Shown here: piece after piece, positions 55,624 through 64,000 of the stretch | How the letters are laid out: every line of letters begins with the position of its first letter | How positions within the stretch are numbered: the stretch's first letter is position 1 | Origin: Amoebidium appalachense | Taxonomy: Eukaryota; Ichthyosporea | DNA: 64,000 nucleotides | Assembly: GCA_963693365.1 (NCBI GenBank) | Contig: CAVNZM010000001.1 | Coordinates: 16,926,001-16,990,000 of the forward strand | Direction: 5' to 3' | The notes under the pieces: generated by a model | What the model saw: only the letters and a program-made list of their open reading frames with translations | Database searches by the model: none | Told to the model about the DNA's origin: nothing | Made by a program: the position numbers and the translations under genes

Positions 55624-55822
55624 ATACATACATACATACACCGACAGCTACTACATCTACATTACGTTCCTGGGGTTCCGTGAGCTCCCCTTCCTCGGCA
55701 ACACCACCGTGTTCCTTCTACCCATCGGTTTGGTCTTTGTTATTTACGTAATTTCGTTGATTTTGAGATGGAATATCAGTCGTGCGGTGTTGACAGGCTG
55801 GTATGGCATCAGCTTCACGTAA
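51495..55822 (+). CDS. UNC50: UNC-50 family Golgi/ER membrane protein
   Basis: Five exons, all in phase, encode 247 residues (family about 260): 51495-51627, 52501-52593, 53957-54113, 54500-54685, 55648-55822 (TAA). Conserved blocks in order: RRLLNFRQLDFEVALYQM near the N-terminus, then VYRNFQYHKQTKNQWARDDP, then TM segments VSLCITSFAFSMYFW and FIVFTLYVIFVDCVGIGAVI, then NVEWAYAFDVHCNSFFPLLL (family hallmark EW.YAFDVH.N.F.P), then YYIYITFLGFRELPFL and the last TM LLPIGLVFVIYVISLIL. Yeast Gmh1 is a Golgi membrane partner of the Arf exchange factors Gea1/2, and worm UNC-50 is needed for assembly of some acetylcholine receptors. The role here is inferred as general Golgi function. The start is the only ATG in frame before the first conserved block. 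A possible poly-A signal AATAAA lies at 56351. Confidence 0.95.
51785..51912 (+). repeat. Diverged copy of the poly-C-ended dispersed repeat
   Basis: Shares ACTCTGCTTTGATGCACATG, TTTGTGTATGCTTTGCA and GTGTTGCCG, in order, with the copies at 55.0 and 58.0 kb. It ends in CCTCCCCCCTCCC. It lies in UNC50 intron 1, sense. Confidence 0.55.
52123..52305 (+). repeat. Compound (CA)n microsatellite, UNC50 intron 1
   Basis: A CA run to 52204, then CG/CA mixtures to about 52305. Confidence 0.92.
53502..53646 (+). repeat. Copy of the poly-C-ended dispersed repeat, with head
   Basis: GGTCGAAACTCAG head, then GAGGATGGGCTCTACTTATG, then a diverged body. Located in UNC50 intron 2, sense. Confidence 0.7.
54990..55163 (+). 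repeat. Copy of the poly-C-ended dispersed repeat, with head
   Basis: AGGTCGAAACTCGGG head, GAGGATGGGCTCTGCTTATT, TTGCATTCTGCATCGTGTTA, TGTACTTCGTACTTTTTGAC, GCATTCAAAAC then C14. Located in UNC50 intron 4, sense. The body is almost identical to the copy at 58.0 kb. Confidence 0.88.
55415..55500 (+). repeat. Partial copy of the poly-C-ended dispersed repeat
   Basis: TTGTTTGCACTCTGCATCGT, then TGTACTTCGTACTTTATGAC, GCATTCAAAC and a C run. 5'-truncated, in the same UNC50 intron. Confidence 0.8.
55550..55625 (+). repeat. (CA)n microsatellite before UNC50 exon 5
   Basis: About 35 CA units, then (CATA)4, ending 20 bases before the acceptor at 55648. Confidence 0.93.
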
Positions 55823-56844
55823 ATCGTGCACTATTTTATTCCATAGCTGATGTACGGTGATGCATGCACCCCTTGTAAGGGTGTGATCGATCACCCTGGT
55901 CCTTATCTACTTGCACAATGCACAGGTGACTAGGCAGATCTTTGGAGGATATGCTGTTTGCTTCTGCCAGTAGAACCTTTGCTAATTAGTTTATGAGAGA
56001 TAATTTACAGAACAGCGTGTCGATGGTGAACCGTGAATGAAACATACGGCGTATGCTTGTGTGGTGAGTCCTCGTTTGTTGTGTGTGTGGCAGAGGTGTT
56101 TCAAGTTTAAATTGTATTATATTGCAGCCTCTTTCTGTGGGCTATATTTCCATCCTCTTTATGCAACATGGTCAATTATCATGAAGAACAAAGCAGGTAT
56201 ACCCATGGGGCAATGGCTGGGTAATAGAGCGCAATCACTGTTTCTTGAAGAGCATGTGCACTTGTAACGTTGGGTTGTCCGTAGGGACACACGATCACTT
56301 TCTGGTTGCACGCTCCACACCTGGATTGTGGCCCTGGCAACTCAAATGAGAATAAACGAGCCTGTCCCCTTATCAATGTCATGTGAGTTGAAAAACACAT
56401 TCTGTCTCTTATCCATTAGCACATACGAACCTTGTCATAATTTTTCCCCAGTTCAATTATATTACGTAAACATAATAAAATTAGGAATATAGCAGACATA
56501 TGTATTTACAATCGCCTTTTGCATCTAATCGCTTACGATTGGAGTCAACTTTCTCCTTCATAGAAAATTTGATTAATTGAAGCGATTGCAAATGAGTTTC
56601 ACCCGACGCAGCCTAACCGGAGTCACCACAACACTCCCGGACTTGCGTGTTGGGGCTACTTTACGTAATTATAAGAGACTTGAGCTACAGTGCGTTGCCT
56701 ATAGTGATATCCTAGTACAATACAGAGCGTTCTTGCTAGCATATGGGCAGGTGAACTTGCAATTAATCCACCGTTGCACAGCCTCCGGTAGAGTGTTACC
56801 TGTGCAAAGCAGCTTGGAAAACAGCAGCCCACGGCAGGCTCAAC
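55823..56844 (+). promoter_or_regulatory. UNC50-SYF2 spacer: UNC50 3' UTR and SYF2 promoter
   Basis: About 1 kb between the two genes. AATAAA occurs at 56351-56356 and 56474-56479. A 92-codon ORF at 56577-56855 overlaps the proposed SYF2 first exon in another frame, resembles nothing known, and is probably untranslated leader. Confidence 0.4.
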
Positions 56845-57755
56845 ATGGCTGGTGAGTGGATGGTTTTGTTGATGTTTATTTCCTTTAGGGGTAATGAAAA
56901 GAGTACTGGCAGGTGTGTTTGGAAGAACGGTGTGCTGTGTTCCCTAGGATGTCTCTCTCGGCATGCTCTTTCGTCTGACGTCTATGCATGCTTTGTTTAG
57001 GCGCGAGCACTGCACTTGTGTCGTTGTTACATGAAAGAAAAATGATTGCTTTCCTTAGAGCTTTAGAGCTATGGGACTTTTTCAAAATCTCTTTTCCTGC
57101 CCCAGCACTTGGAGAGCATAGTGTCTTCTAGTTGCTGGTTAAGTTCATTAGCCTGCACAGAAGAAGGTTGAGATGAACGTGCAAGATCTCCTGGCAGGAT
57201 TTCTGTCTTAGGTAGTAATAATCCATCCTGTTTGGCCTTATTTTTTTTGCAAGGCACGTGCGTGTTAAGGGCTGGCGTGTTTTCCCCCTTGTCTCCTGGT
57301 GACGTGTTAACGGCCTACTGTTGAGCATTCACTGGGCTCTTTGTAATGAACGCTGAAGCTATACGCTTTGGAATGGTTAACAGAAACAGCAGGGGGGCTG
57401 TCCTTTTTCACCCCAAGTGTGTACAGGTGCTTTTATCTATGCTTGTTTACTGTGTGGGACTGTGTGGGACACAGCGTGTCACATATTTCCGTGTCAGTTT
57501 GTGACTCGTCGCCCTAATCTGCTTGCGAAAACCGCATGCTGGACTTATCACCGTCACCCTTTTCCTATTCATTTCCTATCTGCCACGTGTGCATGGACTT
57601 TGGTGTACACAGGCACAAGCTAGATCTCGTGGTTTTTGGCACACACAAGTTCATCCCTCTGTCTTCTCCCCCCCTCCCCCCTCTCCCTGCTTCCAAATAC
57701 TCCTCATCTTGTTTGCACGCGCACATGCTCGCATGCACGCACACACCCGCATCCA

Positions 57756-57821
<66 letters not shown>

Positions 57822-60365
57822 CACGTACACACACAAACACAACCACGACACCTTGTCAAGCCCCCATCCCTCCCCTTTACTCCTCCTGTCTCTCCTTCCT
57901 TCTTCCCCACCTCTACCACCCATTCCCCTTCCACCAAATTCTCTGTCCCTCCTGTTTTCCCTCTCTCTCCCCCTCTTTTTCTCTTTTTCTTCCCCCCCCC
58001 CCCCCCCCTGAGTTGTGGGCCCCCCCGGAGGATGGGTGGGCTCTGCTTATTATGCATACTCTTTATGTATGGCTTGCATTCTGCATCGTGTTATCCGTTT
58101 GTTCTTGTGTACTTCGTACTTTTTGACGCATTCAAACCCCCGCCTGAGTTGGAGCGTCGTATCTAGGCGGGCTAAGGGGTCGAAACTCAGACGCAATTGA
58201 TGACTTGGGCCCTCCCTGAGGATGGGCTCTGCTTATGACGCATACTGTGCACATGGCTGATGTTGCATACTTGAATGTTTGCCTTTTGCATGTGTCCTGC
58301 ACCATGCTTCTCGTCGTGTATGCGTACTTCATACCGTGTTCCGCATTCAAACCCCCCCAGTCTTCTTTCAGAGGTGTCCTTTCAGGACAGACCACTGTGT
58401 GGAGTCCGCTTTACTTTATACAACCGGGCATGGTTGCTCTGTGTTGTGCATCTGTAAGCACATACGCATTTTTCGCTGCACTGCATTAGTTTGCACACAC
58501 ATCTTCACCGTCCTTCCTTGCATAAGCAACCCTGCTCGTCTTTGAACAAGACGAGTTGACCCGCCCAAGTTCAGTTAATGCTGCTGTCTGAGTTGGAGCG
58601 TCGTATATACGCGGGCTAAGGGGTCGAAACTCAGACGCAATTGATGACTTGGGTCCTCCCTGAGGATGGGCTCTGCTTATGACACATACTGTGCACATGG
58701 CTGATGTTGCATACTTAAATGTTTGCCTTTGCATGTGTCCTGCACCATGCTTCTCGTCGTGTATGCGTACTTCGTACCGTGTTCCGCATTCAAACCCCCC
58801 CAGTCTTCTTTCAGAGGTGTCCTTTCAGGACAGACCACTGGGTGGAGACCGCTTTACTTCCATGCAACCGGGCATGGTTGCTCTGTGTCGTGCATCTGTA
58901 AGCACATACGCATTTTTCGCTGCACTGCAGTAGTTTGCACACACATCTTCACCGTTTTGCTCACCTTGCTTGCATAAGCAACCCTGCTGGTCTTATCAAG
59001 ACGGATTGACCCGACCAAGTTCAGTTGATGCTGCTGTCTGAGTTGGAGCGTCGTATATCCGCGGGCTAAGAGGTCGAAACTCAGACGCAATTGATGACTT
59101 GGGTCCTCCCTGAGGATGGGCCCTGCTTATGACGCATACTGTGCTCATGGCTGATGTTGCATACTTGAATGTTTGCCTTTGCATGTGTCCTGCACCATGC
59201 TTCTCGTCGTGTATGCGTACTTCGTACCGTGTTCCGCATTCAAACCCCCCCCCAACCCCCCCCTCCCCCCTCCCCCCTCCCCCCCCCCCCCCCTTCCTCC
59301 CCCCATCCCCTCTCCCCGTCTCCTCTCCTTTCTCTTTCTCTCCTCCCCAATTCTCACCCACCGCCTCCACCAGACTACGTCAACAAGGACCAGATCTCTC
59401 TGGACAACGATGGAGAGGACGTGCAGGAGCAGCAGAGTGCACCTGGAAAGGCAAAGACAGTGGGCAGATCTGCAAAGGAGGAGAGGCTGAGAAAGCTGCA
59501 GGACCTGAAGCTGAGGAGGGTATGTGGGGGGGCTGTGGAGCGGAGGGGCTTTTTTTGGGGGGGGGGGGGGGGGGGGGGGAAGGAATGAAGAAGAGGAGGG
59601 GTGGTGTGTATGTGTGTGGTGGGGGACCGGGGTGGGGAGTGGGGGTGGGGGGGGGGGGAGAGGGGTTTAGCAAGGATAAGGAGGGGTGTGGCAAGGGTGG
59701 ACGGGAAGGATGTGGGGAGGGGGGGGGGGGGGGGGGTTATGTTTGAATGTGCCAAAGAGTGTGAGGGGAAGAGTTTATGGGGATGAATGAGGGTGCATGG
59801 ATGGTGGAGGGAGGGAGCTCCGAAAGGCAAATACGTAGGGTGGTGGAGTGTGTGTGTGTGGGGAGGGGGGGGGGGGGGGGAGGGGGTTGCGATGTTGGGA
59901 TGTTTGTGGAAGGGTGTGGGGAGGAGAAGCTAAATATTGGTATTGGTGGCACATGATAGGTGGCTTGTTGTGACTGTTATGGGAAGAGAGAGGATCAGGT
60001 GGGGGGAACTGGGAATTGGTGTTGGAAATGAGAGTGTTGTTGGGCAGGGTGTGTGTGTGGCGTGGGTGGGTGGGTGTGGGTGTGTGTGTGTTGGGGGGGG
60101 AGAGGGAGAAGCATAATTCATCTGGCTGATGGGTTATTTTGTTGTCGGTGTGTGTGTGGGGTCGGGGGAGGGCGGGGGGCAGAGGGGGGGGGGGGGGGGG
60201 GGGGGGGTTTCGTATCATGTTTCTTGGATATGGGAAAAATTAGTGTATGAGAGGGGACAGAAGCACGGGCACACACACATGTGCGCGCGCCCGCGCGCAC
60301 ACGCGCACAGGTGCGCACACAGACACACAGGCGCATACAAACGCGCTCACGCATACACAGACAGG

Positions 60366-60447
<82 letters not shown>

Positions 60448-60547
60448 GACACACACACAGAGAGAGACACACACACACACACACAAACGGACACAGAAAC
60501 ACTCGCGCGCGCGCGCACGCAAGCACACATTCACACATTCACACATT

Positions 60548-60628
<81 letters not shown>

Positions 60629-60663
60629 TACATACATACATACACACACACACACATACACAC

Positions 60664-60736
<73 letters not shown>

Positions 60737-60921
60737 ATGCCATTCCTCTGACCCCATTTTTATTCACTTGTACAGAATGAAGCCAGCAACCTCAACCGGC
60801 GGGAGGTGATTGAAGAAGACAAGAGGGCCAAACTGCCCAAGAACTGGGAGGCAAAGAAGAGGAGGGTTGAGTGGGAGCTGAGCGATGAGGAGGCCAGAAA
60901 GGTAAAATGCATGTGCACACA

Positions 60922-61009
<88 letters not shown>

Positions 61010-61378
61010 GTGCACATCCTTCCTTGTATCACTTTGTCATTATATTTTCAATTTATTTCTGAGTCGACGGTTGTGTATTTTTCGTGTACATCACATTAGA
61101 ACGTTATCTCATTAAAATGAACATGTAGTCACTCTGGCATGTAGATGTGCAAGTTAACTCGTTTACACATACGTCCGTCAAAAAGAATGTGTAGTACACG
61201 CATACAGGCTCGTAATGCGAGCACTCGTGCACATAAACGGCCAGGCAAGCCAAATGCACCCTAGCACCCACACGTGTACAAATACAGGCATACGCACACA
61301 TACAAACACCTAACACATGCACGTGCACGCGCACACACGGAAAAATGTCCATTTTGGAGGTTTAGCAAATTGTCACAT

Positions 61379-61438
<60 letters not shown>

Positions 61439-61981
61439 TGCCTGCCTGCCTGTCTGCCTGAATGTGTGTACACAAATCTGCACAGCCACACAGTTGCAAA
61501 GCCTAGCACGCACACCACCTGCATTTTTTTCTTATCCCTGCGCCTTTTCTTTTTCGGCCTATGTTCATTTGTGATCCAAGTTTTTGCCATAGAGCATTTC
61601 GAAACTGAAATATTAGTTACTGGCTAAGCGCTCGTGCACACGTGCTATAGCCACATATGTTTATCGGAGTTTATGAAACTTCAGCCATTTCAAACGATAC
61701 CGTGAACGCCTATAAGCAAAACAGTTCATGCACCAACTTGCTTGGTGTTGCGTCGCTAGATACACACGGGGTTGAAAAGAAGGTGCACATCTGATGTTTG
61801 ACATCATCAAGAACACACTGCTCTAATCATATCTTGGGTCTTCGCACATTCTCTCCTTTCTTTGTTGTAACATTCACCCCAGCATGGCCTAAACACATGC
61901 TCACAGGCACACACCCATACAATCACTAACATGCACGCGCCCATTATACACGCACGCACACACACACACACACGCACACAC

Positions 61982-62014
<33 letters not shown>

Positions 62015-62673
62015 GGCGGCCGAGGCACAGGGGCTAGACTATGACCGTCTAAAGGCACTGAATGTATCAGCGGTAGACGCAGAGAGAATCGACGAGAAGA
62101 ACAGAAAGAAGAACCCGGACACCGGTTTTGCAGGTATGTGAATACCTATCACAGTCCTGCCAGGCATACTGCCTATTCTTTTTGTTGTTCTTTTTGTTTT
62201 AGCCCCGTATAAGAGCTCACACAATGACAAATGAGGGTTAACAGGAAGGTATCTTTTTTTTTGTGAGAGTGCCTTGTATGAGAGTACTTGGATATACAAT
62301 ATGAAGCTGTCGTTTGGTGTGACACCTGGGAGTACCTGGCTCAAGTTAGTTGGCTAATGTGTCTGTGCCTGATCATGTGTGCAAACAGGGGTTTTCATGT
62401 CTGCCAATCCTGCATGTACATTCTGGCACGCATGCTCATGTTCATGTACGTTTGCAAATGTGCGTATACGTTCTCACACAGGCATATCCGTTCGCACACG
62501 TGCATGTACGGTCATGCACGTGCATGTACGGTCATACACGTGCATGTACGGTCATACACGTGCATGCGGGTATATGTGCACACCTTTACACAACCCATCC
62601 GGACAACAACATCAACACCATGGGCACCTGTTGTTCGCGTACACACATACTACTTCTGGCACACCCACCCCCC

Positions 62674-62704
<31 letters not shown>

Positions 62705-62736
62705 AAAAAAAGGTGTGTGTGGTGGTGGTGGTGGGT

Positions 62737-62786
<50 letters not shown>

Positions 62787-62959
62787 GGCTTTGCTTATAA
62801 TGCATATTCTTTGAGTATGCTTTCCAAAATACGCAATGTCGTCTCAGTCACAAATGTGGACTTGGTATTCGGTAATGAATTCTAGCCTTCCCCCCTTTCC
62901 CCCCCTCTCTCTGTCTCACGCTCACACTCGCACTCACACACACCTGCACACGTGCACGT

Positions 62960-62996
<37 letters not shown>

Positions 62997-63120
62997 TTTC
63001 AAGCAGGCACAATACCGTCAGTACAAGCGGCTGACAAAGTCCATGCAGCCAGACTCAGAGTCATACCAGAAATCAAAGGAGAAGTGGTATGATCGATGCA
63101 CACATGGACACACATGCGCG

Positions 63121-63219
<99 letters not shown>

Positions 63220-63890
63220 ATCTGTTTATACACATAGCCCGTGTAATGCAGCACACCTGTCTGTATGTGCGAGTAAGCGGGTGTGGGGTGGTCCGCTCGT
63301 GTGCATGTTGCTTGGGTTTATGCTTGTGTGATTGTGTGTGAGTGTGTAGGCATAGTGGTGCTCGGATCTTGATGTTTAGTGGTTTCTCGATGTGTTCTTG
63401 TGTGCATGTGCGTACGTAGGGTCTGTGTATGCTCTGCCTCGTATTATGCCTTTGCTTTGGCTTCTACATGAGCTTGCCCTCCAATGCTTGTTTTTTTTTT
63501 GTTGTTGTTGTTTTTTGTTTTTTGGGGGGGGGGAAAGAGGGAGGGGGGGGCTCGTGTTTGTACGTGTGTATGCCTATGCCCATGAACGTGTGTGGTGTGT
63601 GTGTTTGTGTCTGTGTGGTGTGTGCGTTCATGTGTGTATGGTGTGTGTTTCTGTCTGTGGTTATTTGTGTTTGTGTCTTTGTGGTTGGTGTGTGCTTGTA
63701 TCCGTGGTGTGGTGTGTGCTTGTGTCTGTGTGGTGTGCCTGTGTGCGGTGTGTGCCTGTGTGTGCCTGTGCTCACATGTGCCTTGCAGGGGGGATGATTT
63801 CTATGCCGAGGCCGACAGTCTGACCCACGGCCTTTTTGAGGAGGTGCCTGAGGAGAATGTGGACCGCCTGGTCAACGACTTGCACAAGCA
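56845..63890 (+). CDS. SYF2: SYF2 pre-mRNA splicing factor, 3' end beyond the window
   Basis: SYF2 is a component of the spliceosomal NineTeen complex. Exons: 56845-56851 (ATGGCTG only), 59374-59519, 60776-60901, 62016-62133, 62996-63086, 63789-63890; all phases agree. The protein so far is 196 residues plus two bases. Conserved blocks: [14 protein letters not shown] then [20 protein letters not shown] and [15 protein letters not shown], then [20 protein letters not shown], then [31 protein letters not shown], and the start of the C-terminal domain [15 protein letters not shown] and [11 protein letters not shown]. The final 40 or so residues, including the usual R-rich motif, lie to the right. 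The tiny first exon (AACATGGCTG|GTGAGT) is inferred from phase and start context and is the weakest part. Intron 1 is 2.5 kb and holds a tandem array of a dispersed repeat. Confidence 0.92.
57762..57817 (+). repeat. (CA)n microsatellite, SYF2 intron 1
   Basis: About 28 CA units. Confidence 0.93.
58012..58144 (+). repeat. Copy of the poly-C-ended dispersed repeat
   Basis: GAGGATGGGTGGGCTCTGCT, ATTATGCATACTCTTTATGT, TGTACTTCGTACTTTTTGAC, GCATTCAAACCCCCGC. Nearly identical to the body of the 55.0-kb copy. A C18 run precedes it, and it directly abuts the tandem array. Confidence 0.88.
58145..59250 (+). repeat. Tandem array of three dispersed-repeat units (period about 444-450 bp)
   Basis: The landmark GTCGAAACTCAGACGCAATT occurs at 58179, 58623 and 59073. 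Each unit has the head GAGTTGGAGCGTCGTAT, GCGGGCTAAG, then GTCGAAACTCAGAC, then the body CTCTGCTTATGACNCATACT, CACCATGCTTCTCGTCGTGT, CCGCATTCAAACCCCCCC. Units 1 and 2 carry an extra linker (CTTTCAGAGGTGTCCTTTCA and onward, about 240 bp). Unit 3 runs instead into long C tracts just before SYF2 exon 2. Confidence 0.93.
59550..60240 (+). repeat. G-rich imperfect repeats in SYF2 intron 2
   Basis: G runs of 8 to about 27 alternate with short GTGTG words. Several G4-capable clusters are present (59558-59579, 59718-59736, 59862-59880, 60186-60207). Confidence 0.75.
60376..60735 (+). repeat. Compound (CA)n/(GA)n/(CATA)n array
   Basis: CA (60376-60414), GA (60414-60450), CA with GCGC interruptions, long CA (60548-60622), then CATA/CA mixes to 60735, ending 40 bases before exon 60776. 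Confidence 0.92.
60926..61005 (+). repeat. (CA)n microsatellite after SYF2 exon 3
   Basis: About 38 CA units starting 25 bases after the donor. A second run lies at 61380-61436 in the same intron. Confidence 0.93.
62497..62570 (+). repeat. 20-bp minisatellite, 3.7 units, each with an E-box
   Basis: The unit CACGTGCATGTACGGTCATA starts at 62497, 62517, 62537 and 62557, the last partial. Every unit contains CACGTG. There are no variable spacers, so this is not a CRISPR array. Confidence 0.9.
62672..62785 (+). repeat. Poly-C, poly-A, (GGT)n, poly-G composite
   Basis: About 28 C, 16 A, GTGTGTGTGGTGGTGG, then about 48 G, and immediately after it a dispersed-repeat copy starts (62787). Confidence 0.9.
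62787..62905 (+). repeat. Diverged copy of the poly-C-ended dispersed repeat
   Basis: GGCTTTGCTTATAATGCATA, TTTGAGTATGCTTTCC and a diverged 3' half ending in CTTCCCCCCTTTCCCCCC. In SYF2 intron 4, sense. Confidence 0.6.
63130..63217 (+). repeat. (CA)n microsatellite after SYF2 exon 5
   Basis: About 43 CA units. Confidence 0.93.
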
Positions 63891-63904
63891 GTATGTTGCC
63901 TTCT

Positions 63905-64000
63905 CCCCCCCCCCCCGCGGCGTATATACGCGGGCTAAGGGGTCGAAACTCAGACGCAATTGATGACTTGGGCCCTCCCTGAGGATGGGCTCTGCTTATG
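63905..64000 (+). repeat. Head of another dispersed-repeat copy, cut by the window edge
   Basis: Starts CGGCGTATATACGCGGGCTA immediately after a C12 run, 27 bases past the donor of SYF2 exon 6. It continues GTCGAAACTCAGACGCAATT and GAGGATGGGCTCTGCTTATG up to the edge. Sense to SYF2. Confidence 0.9.

Noticed and set aside
56577-56855. 92-codon ORF upstream of SYF2
   Set aside because: No recognisable family. It overlaps the proposed SYF2 first exon and lacks supporting splice or start context.
58679-58933. Repeated ORFs starting [15 protein letters not shown]
   Set aside because: They occur in each copy of the dispersed repeat, decay independently and end in poly-C; there is no sign of protein-level constraint.
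62497-62570. Short regularly spaced repeats suggesting CRISPR
   Set aside because: The repeats are contiguous without spacers, and the DNA is eukaryotic.

Overview
The window is nuclear DNA from a eukaryote. The genes are interrupted by many introns, almost all GT-AG. There is an RNA polymerase III type tRNA-Asn gene, there are decayed LINE retrotransposons with AATAAA and A-tails, and there are no operons or Shine-Dalgarno signals. Exons are short and GC-rich. Introns and spacers are loaded with (CA/GT)n, (CT)n, (AT)n and very long poly-C/poly-G tracts. The gene set suggests a unicellular eukaryote, possibly a protist relative of animals: a GPCR fused to a phosphatidylinositol-phosphate kinase (known from Dictyostelium and oomycetes), a USF-type bHLH-Zip factor, UNC-50, SYF2 and a monoglyceride-lipase-like hydrolase. 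I cannot name the species from sequence alone.

Layout: 0.2-2.9 kb (+) 3' part of a monoacylglycerol-lipase-like alpha/beta hydrolase; 3.7-5.3 kb (-) broken LINE; 5.6 kb paired E-boxes; 6.2-25.9 kb (+) a GPCR-PIPK gene with at least 26 exons; 27.7-28.7 kb (+) LINE 3' remnant; 28.75-29.05 kb a pair of 19-bp inverted repeats; 29.1 kb (+) tRNA-Asn(GTT); 29.96-30.29 kb a 165-bp tandem duplication; 30.75-33.29 kb (-) a four-exon unknown protein with a possible transposase-type helix-turn-helix segment; 33.9 and 36.75 kb (-) short LINE 3' stubs; 37.3-38.7 kb CT-rich satellite-like DNA; 41.5-47.2 kb (-) USF-like bHLH-Zip gene; 49.7-51.3 kb (-) a second dead LINE; 51.5-55.8 kb (+) UNC50; 56.8 to beyond 63.9 kb (+) SYF2, running off the right edge.

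I reconstructed the gene models by hand, checking reading-phase agreement at each junction. USF-like, UNC50 and the 544-aa unknown give complete, phase-consistent coding sequences. GPCR-PIPK is phase-consistent except at two places where a small exon is probably missing. The genes are functionally separate: lipid hydrolysis, phosphoinositide signalling, transcription, Golgi membrane biology and splicing.

The most unusual items are the GPCR-lipid kinase fusion and an intronic repeat family of roughly 100-180 bp. At least a dozen copies of that family are visible, most of them end directly in a poly-C run, and all lie sense to their host gene. Some copies carry a hairpin-forming head, and three form a tandem array of about 450-bp units inside SYF2 intron 1.
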